Source: SAR116 cluster bacterium AG-426-I14 (GTDB lineage Bacteria; Pseudomonadota; Alphaproteobacteria; Puniceispirillales; Marisalimonadaceae). Taken from it: a stretch of 64,000 nt of DNA. The notes beneath the pieces are model-generated. The model searched no databases. It saw nothing but the letters and a program-made list of their open reading frames with translations, and was not told the origin of the DNA. Below are positions 59,828 through 64,000 of the stretch, piece after piece (within the stretch, counting starts at the first letter, position 1; each line of letters starts with the position of its first letter). The stretch spans positions 52,751 to 116,750 of the forward strand of contig QCNS01000001.1 in NCBI GenBank assembly GCA_003210055.1, read 5' to 3'. Position numbers and translations under genes: made by a program.

Positions 59828-60961
59828 TCATTCCCATGGCTTAATAACAATCTTAATAGAACCGTCTATTCGCTCTCTTGCGTACTTTAGAGCTTTTGGC
59901 AAATCATTTAATTTAAATGTATGGGTATGAATAAGTTTTGCGTCAAACCTCTTTTCTTTCATGAAAGCCATTGCTCGATGAGTAGCACTTTTCCCCTCTC
60001 CTCTTATACCATACATATAGATATTATTTATAACCATGTGCGGTATGTTCACTTTAATTTTTTTGTGAGGGAAAGCAGCTAGACAGATCTTAGCTCCTCT
60101 ATTACACATTGATATAGCCTCGTTCAATGCTTGTTCAGTTCCTGCACATTCTATAACATAATCCACTCCTATTTCGCCTACTAAAGATTTAACAGAGTTA
60201 ATTATATTTTTTTCTTCATTCACATTTAAAACAAAGTCTGCACCAAGTTTTTTTCCGATTTCTAATCTATTATTTCTTGTTCCAACTAAAATTACTGGAC
60301 TTGCTCCAAGAGATTTTGCGATAGCCACTCCCAGTAGTCCAATAGGACCAGGGCCAATTACGACTACACTCTCACCCGACACAAGCCCCCCTAACTCAGT
60401 TAAACCATACATAGTAGTGCCTGCTGTTACAACTAATGTAGCTTCTTCATCAGTCATATCATCTGGAACTTTAATCAAGGTATTTACATGATTTATTGCG
60501 TATTGCTTAAAACCGCCATCAGAAGTAAATCCATTCGCTCTATGTCCTTTATCTTTGTTTCCATAATTCAAACCATAGTTATGACATGATGTATACATCC
60601 CCATTCTACATCTTTTACATTGTCCACAACCTGCGTGTATCTCTACAGTCACTCTGTCACCAATTTCAAATTCATCAACTGAAGGACCAAGAGCTACTAT
60701 GGTTCCCATATACTCGTGTCCTGGTGTAAAATTTTTATTAAATGGACTACCTCCTTTTATCATTGCTGGTGGACCATGACTTATTACATCCAAATCAGTT
60801 GCACAAATTGCTACAGCATCAATCCTTATTAGAACTTCTGATTTGTTTGGTAAAAGTACATCTTTTTGAGACAATTTTAACTCATTTGGGTTTCCTAATA
60901 CCCAAGCTTTCATAGTTTTAGGTATTGGAAATTTTTTTGATGTTTTTATTGAATTATCCAT
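59828..60961 (-). CDS. Zinc-dependent medium-chain alcohol dehydrogenase
   Basis: A 377-residue MDR dehydrogenase. The catalytic zinc site is AICATDLDVISHG and GHEYMGTI; the structural zinc cysteines are CGQCKRCRMGMYTSC (about 115-129); NAD(P) binds at VIGPGPIGLLGVAIAKSLGA (about 200-219). Resemblance is to threonine and polyol dehydrogenases. With a DapA-family aldolase upstream, a sugar-acid or hydroxy-acid pathway is plausible, though a hairpin-containing 145-base gap separates them. Confidence 0.87.
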   Translation of the reverse strand: MDNSIKTSKKFPIPKTMKAWVLGNPNELKLSQKDVLLPNKSEVLIRIDAVAICATDLDVISHGPPAMIKGGSPFNKNFTPGHEYMGTIVALGPSVDEFEIGDRVTVEIHAGCGQCKRCRMGMYTSCHNYGLNYGNKDKGHRANGFTSDGGFKQYAINHVNTLIKVPDDMTDEEATLVVTAGTTMYGLTELGGLVSGESVVVIGPGPIGLLGVAIAKSLGASPVILVGTRNNRLEIGKKLGADFVLNVNEEKNIINSVKSLVGEIGVDYVIECAGTEQALNEAISMCNRGAKICLAAFPHKKIKVNIPHMVINNIYMYGIRGEGKSATHRAMAFMKEKRFDAKLIHTHTFKLNDLPKALKYARERIDGSIKIVIKPWE

Positions 60962-61015
60962 TTTTCCTAACCTTTTCAGTTTTAGAAATAAATGTCAAGT
61001 TTGTGCAATCTCAAT

Positions 61016-61045
61016 ATATATAGAGACTATTAAGTCTCTATATAT
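61016..61045. terminator. Hairpin between the DapA-family gene and the alcohol dehydrogenase gene
   Basis: A perfect 13-bp stem with loop ATTA (arms 61016-61028 and 61033-61045, containing AGAGACT/AGTCTCT). No long T tract follows on the reverse strand, so it may be a weak terminator, an attenuator or an mRNA-stabilising structure rather than a strong terminator. Confidence 0.5.
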
Positions 61046-61106
61046 TGAAATTAAGGGGAGGATAAATTAATCACTTGTAATTTAATACGACGAATATAAA
61101 AAATGT

Positions 61107-62027
61107 TTAATTCAAAAGTTTATATTCATCCTGTAAATAAATTATTCTTTCGATCAAAATTTTAGTTTCTTTAATTTGGTATTTGTCAAAATTTTTAATA
61201 CTCCCTCTACATATACTTGTATTAAAGATACCCTCTTGAACTCTTAACATTTTTGAAAATTTAATTGAAATATCTATATGTTGATGTGTAAATGATAGAA
61301 TAGGTAAAATTAAATTGAATAAGTTTCTAGCCTTTTCAATTTTTCCTTTAATAGAAAGATTATAAATAGCATTAAAAATTACTTCCATTGTAGAAGGAAT
61401 AAAAGAATGGACACCTCTATCTATTGCTTCTATCAATCCCGAAACTGCCCAACCACCGCTTAGATGAAGTGAATTGTTAGTTAAATTTTTTATTCTAGAA
61501 TACTTTGGGCCTGAATTTACTACTTCTATTTTAAGTGCATTAAAATTGCTGACCTCAGAATATAGGTTTATTATATCATCATCTGATAAACCATTATCGT
61601 ACCAAGATAAATCCTGAATCATCAAGTTTTTAGGACCAAAGGATGCTATCTCATTAAAACATTCAATTAATTTTTTACCCTTTAAATTATCTGGAGCTTG
61701 AACTAAGAACCAGTTTGCTCCATTTGATTTAGCAGCTTTAGCAAGTTTTATTCTTTGTTCTTGATTAGAAGCACTACATCCTACAATTACAGGAATTCTG
61801 TTTTCAACTTGTTCTATTGCAAAACACATCAACTTGATTTTCTCATCAAAACTAAGATTCTGTGTTTCACCCGCAACAGCACCAATTAGCATGCCTGAAC
61901 ATTTGGTTTCAATAGTATGCTCTAATAATTTTTTAAGACTGATATAATCAATTGATTGATCATCATTGAATGGAGTATGAAGACTTGGTGCAATACCATT
62001 TAATTCGGTATTTAATTCTCTAGCCAT
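61107..62027 (-). CDS. DapA-family lyase/synthase
   Basis: A roughly 306-residue class I aldolase of the dihydrodipicolinate synthase/N-acetylneuraminate lyase family. It begins LNGIAPSLHTPFNDDQSIDY, has IGAVAGETQNLS (the GxxGE motif, about 46-57), PVIVGCSASN, and the Schiff-base lysine in NALKIEVVN (about 168). The usual second tyrosine is in MIQDLSWY, shifted from the IYN of true DapA, so it is probably not the lysine-pathway enzyme but a keto-acid lyase. I chose the ATG at 62027; a TTG at 62033 is possible. Confidence 0.78.
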   Translation of the reverse strand: MARELNTELNGIAPSLHTPFNDDQSIDYISLKKLLEHTIETKCSGMLIGAVAGETQNLSFDEKIKLMCFAIEQVENRIPVIVGCSASNQEQRIKLAKAAKSNGANWFLVQAPDNLKGKKLIECFNEIASFGPKNLMIQDLSWYDNGLSDDDIINLYSEVSNFNALKIEVVNSGPKYSRIKNLTNNSLHLSGGWAVSGLIEAIDRGVHSFIPSTMEVIFNAIYNLSIKGKIEKARNLFNLILPILSFTHQHIDISIKFSKMLRVQEGIFNTSICRGSIKNFDKYQIKETKILIERIIYLQDEYKLLN

Positions 62028-62035
62028 ATTCAAGC

Positions 62036-62365
62036 TTAACCTACAATTGTACCATTTTCTACTTTTTCATCTAAACTTAATAATTTTATACCTTCTTTTG
62101 AGATGGCACCTAAAACAAGAACTTCAGAAATGACACCAGCTATATTTTTTGAGGGAAAGTTTGAAACAGCAATAACTTGTCTACCTTCTAATTCTGATAA
62201 TTTATAATTAGTAATTTGAGCTGAAGTTTTTTTTACACCTACTTCATTTCCAAAATCTATATCCAAAACGTATGCCGGCTTTCTTGCCTTTTCATTGTTT
62301 GTGACTGATAAAATTGTGCCTACCAGGATTTTAAACTTTGAGAAGTTTTCAAAATTAGTTTGCAT
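62036..62365 (-). CDS. csaA: CsaA-type tRNA-binding-domain protein
   Basis: A 109-residue OB-fold protein similar to CsaA, a small dimeric export-related chaperone with tRNA binding. It shows FKILVGTILSVTNNEKARKPAYVLDID, EVGVKKTSAQIT, GRQVIAVSNFPSKNIAGVISEVLVLG, in normal order. It begins inside the end of the bactofilin gene (11-base overlap). Confidence 0.85.
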   Translation of the reverse strand: MQTNFENFSKFKILVGTILSVTNNEKARKPAYVLDIDFGNEVGVKKTSAQITNYKLSELEGRQVIAVSNFPSKNIAGVISEVLVLGAISKEGIKLLSLDEKVENGTIVG

Positions 62366-62723
62366 TTGGAGAGTTAAATTTCTTAACAGCCTTTTGATCA
62401 GACATTTTGTGAACTTTATTAGAATTCAAAAAGCCACCTTCTTCAATAATTAAATCTCTATAAACCAGTTCTCCCTCAAAAACACCTGTAGACTTGATTG
62501 TAATTTTCTCTACCTCTATATCACCTTTAAGAGTTCCATGAATAATTACATTTTTTGCTATTAGTTTTCCATGAAATTTTCCAGTATCTAATATTGTAAG
62601 ATCGTCAATTGTTAGATTACCATCGAAAATACCTTTTAAAAAAATATCTCCAGTCCCTATATAATTACCCTTAAATTTATCTTCATTTAATATTTGACTT
62701 TTATATTCCATATAAAATTCCAT
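62355..62723 (-). CDS. Bactofilin (polymer-forming cytoskeletal protein)
   Basis: A 122-residue protein with a short N-terminal tail and a right-handed beta-helix core (about 20-105) of alternating short strands, e.g. GTGDIFLKGIFDGNLTIDDL and GKLIAKNVIIHGTLKGDIEV, as in bactofilins, which form filaments that organise envelope growth. The C-terminal tail is basic. The start may be the ATG at 62723 or at 62711, which has a better GGA site. Confidence 0.85.
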   Translation of the reverse strand: MEFYMEYKSQILNEDKFKGNYIGTGDIFLKGIFDGNLTIDDLTILDTGKFHGKLIAKNVIIHGTLKGDIEVEKITIKSTGVFEGELVYRDLIIEEGGFLNSNKVHKMSDQKAVKKFNSPNAN

Positions 62724-62824
62724 GAATTATACGTTATAATTAAATTAAACTATTGATATCAAATTAATCAACCAAAAATTTGTTTTTAATTTTAATTTAA
62801 AATTTAGAGGTTAATATATATATC

Positions 62825-62953
62825 GTGCATAAAAATACAAAATTAATAATATTGTTGTGGATAATTTTTTCTTTTTTGACTTTGTTAAGTTTACCATTCT
62901 TGGCAAATAATAATCAAATTATTCAAAAAATTATGTCGTTTTGTGGTTTTTAA
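62825..62953 (+). CDS. Possible 42-residue exported or membrane peptide
   Basis: A GTG-started frame with a lysine-containing start, a long hydrophobic core (LIILLWIIFSFLTLLSLPF) and an ALA-like end (LANNN), resembling a signal peptide with a short mature tail ending CGF. A GAGG lies 14 bases upstream, too far for a good start. It ends with TAA overlapping the stop of the reverse-strand TPR gene in a TTAA. It could be a small exported peptide or chance. Confidence 0.35.
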   Translation: MHKNTKLIILLWIIFSFLTLLSLPFLANNNQIIQKIMSFCGF

Positions 62954-64000
62954 ATTGAAGTAATAAAACTTCTTAAATCTTCTTCAATCAAATTATCTTG
63001 TATATGAAATCTGTCAATGACTTGAGTCCAGTCTGTATCTTTAAATTCTTGATTTAAATATTTATACTCTTTAGATGCTTTTATATCTTGTTCTAATTTA
63101 GACCTGGAATAAAGAATTAAAGCTAATGATCTAACATCCATAATTCTTAAATCAAAGCTATATTCAATTACCTTTGTATAATCCTTGGCAAAAAAATATC
63201 CAAGAATTAAGTCCTTAATTCTATTATCTGAAGTAGACTGTCCTTGAGGAATAGGATCAAGTTCAAAAGCTTTATTTAGTAATTCTAAACCTTTATCAAC
63301 TTTTCCAACTCTAACTAAAACTTCGCCATAACCTGATAAAACTCTAGGATCATTTGGAACCATATTAAAAGCTTTCAAACCATGATCTTCTGCTAAAACG
63401 AAGTCATGATTACTTAAATAAACAGCAGATAACATTCTATGACATTCAAAATCATTTTTATTTAGTTCAAGAGCCTTTTCAATATTTTGCTTACATTCTT
63501 CCATGATTTCATCAGGAGGTTTATCACTAAAACCTCTAAACATCGCTTGACCTAATGTACAAACTTTCCAAGCATAAGCTTGAGCATTATTTACATCTGC
63601 TTCAATGGCTTTATCAAAATTTTTTATAGCCTCAATATTTGCGTCTTTTGTGAATTTATGATGATTATCTTTACCTCTTAAAAGGTATTCGTAAGAACTT
63701 ATATTTTCAGTTGGTTTTCTTTTCGATCTTTGAAGAGAACTTACTTCAATTTCTCCAAGTAATGCTATGGATATTTTTCTAACTATTTCATCTTGAAGAT
63801 CAAAAATGTCTTCGATTACTCTATCATATTTATTACTCCAGATTATGCTGTCATCTTTTGCATCACTAAGCTCAATGTTAATTCTAACTCTTTTACCTGA
63901 AGCTCTGATACCTCCCGTTACTATAAAATCTAGGTTAAAATTATTGGAGAATTCCTTTATATCTTTATTTTCATCTTTAAAATTCATTGACGTTTGTCTA
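62950..64000 (-). CDS. TPR protein with TolB/FlgO-like N-terminal domain (5' end outside window)
   Basis: The frame stays open to the right edge of the window (codons for RQTS precede the ATG at 63987), so the protein is longer at its N-terminus. The visible part starts with a domain NLDFIVTGGIRASGKRVRIN and SIIWSNKYDRVIEDIFDLQDEI, found in TPR-rich adenylate-cyclase-like or regulator proteins. Several TPRs follow (about residues 115-290). A cyclase or DNA-binding domain would lie further upstream. No membrane segment is visible in this portion. Confidence 0.8.
   Translation of the reverse strand, partial: RQTSMNFKDENKDIKEFSNNFNLDFIVTGGIRASGKRVRINIELSDAKDDSIIWSNKYDRVIEDIFDLQDEIVRKISIALLGEIEVSSLQRSKRKPTENISSYEYLLRGKDNHHKFTKDANIEAIKNFDKAIEADVNNAQAYAWKVCTLGQAMFRGFSDKPPDEIMEECKQNIEKALELNKNDFECHRMLSAVYLSNHDFVLAEDHGLKAFNMVPNDPRVLSGYGEVLVRVGKVDKGLELLNKAFELDPIPQGQSTSDNRIKDLILGYFFAKDYTKVIEYSFDLRIMDVRSLALILYSRSKLEQDIKASKEYKYLNQEFKDTDWTQVIDRFHIQDNLIEEDLRSFITSI

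Overview
The window is a compact, very AT-rich (roughly 30% G+C by eye), gene-dense chromosomal segment of an alphaproteobacterium. Supporting signs are the order nadD-rsfS-rlmH-gpmI-ctpA-rppH, the F1 operon atpHAGDC next to priA, an Irr-type Fur regulator, a TRAP transporter, many CoA-ester and amide-degrading enzymes, and streamlining (short gaps, shared stop codons). A free-living marine heterotroph of one of the AT-rich lineages is likely, but the lineage cannot be fixed from this sequence. I see no rRNA, tRNA, CRISPR array, prophage or insertion sequence.

Layout. 1-13.1 kb is housekeeping: nadD (3' end), rsfS, rlmH, gpmI, ctpA and rppH run forward and meet atpHAGDC and priA running backward; then come fructose-6-phosphate aldolase and xerC, closed by a strong hairpin. 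13.1-15.8 kb holds irr and katG with a promoter and an Irr-box-like dyad between them. 15.9-32 kb is accessory catabolism: an amidase, an omega-aminotransferase, a CaiB-type racemase, a 2-keto-3-deoxyxylonate-dehydratase-like enzyme, a hydroxyisobutyrate-dehydrogenase-like enzyme, an orphan dimethylformamidase-like large subunit, a secreted trypsin-like protease split by a poly-A frameshift, an FMO, a ketopentenoate-hydratase-like enzyme, TauE and DMT transporters, and an SDR. 31.6-33 kb holds RidA with AzlCD.

33-45 kb is the most coherent metabolic block. A reverse-strand unit encodes a mesaconyl-C4-CoA-hydratase-like protein, MmgE/PrpD, a CitE-like lyase, a MaoC hydratase and a CaiB CoA-transferase, followed by TRAP dctP-dctQ-dctM. 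These families match the set that links propionyl-CoA plus glyoxylate to pyruvate plus acetyl-CoA through C5 CoA esters in the 3-hydroxypropionate bicycle, or degrades itaconate, mesaconate or citramalate. A second PrpD/acyl-CoA-dehydrogenase pair and an amidase flank it. 45-53.6 kb holds two crotonases, a PcaB-like lyase, a thioesterase, the glutathione-dependent formaldehyde pair adhC/fghA, a third CaiB protein, a gamma-carbonic anhydrase and a membrane hydrolase.

53.7-58.9 kb holds a Baeyer-Villiger monooxygenase and a 4-hydroxybenzoate to protocatechuate ring-cleavage operon (pobA-pcaH-pcaG). It ends in an unlisted 59-residue membrane protein and a cyclic-nucleotide-binding protein. pcaG also has a poly-A frame problem at its start. 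The last 5 kb holds hpt, cutA, a zinc alcohol dehydrogenase, a DapA-family aldolase, a CsaA-like protein, a bactofilin, and a TPR protein that runs off the right edge.

Overall this is a generalist that imports organic acids and activates, hydrates and cleaves them as CoA esters, with side capacity for amides, aromatics and C1 by-products. Almost no transcription factors are present: Irr is the only recognisable DNA-binding regulator.
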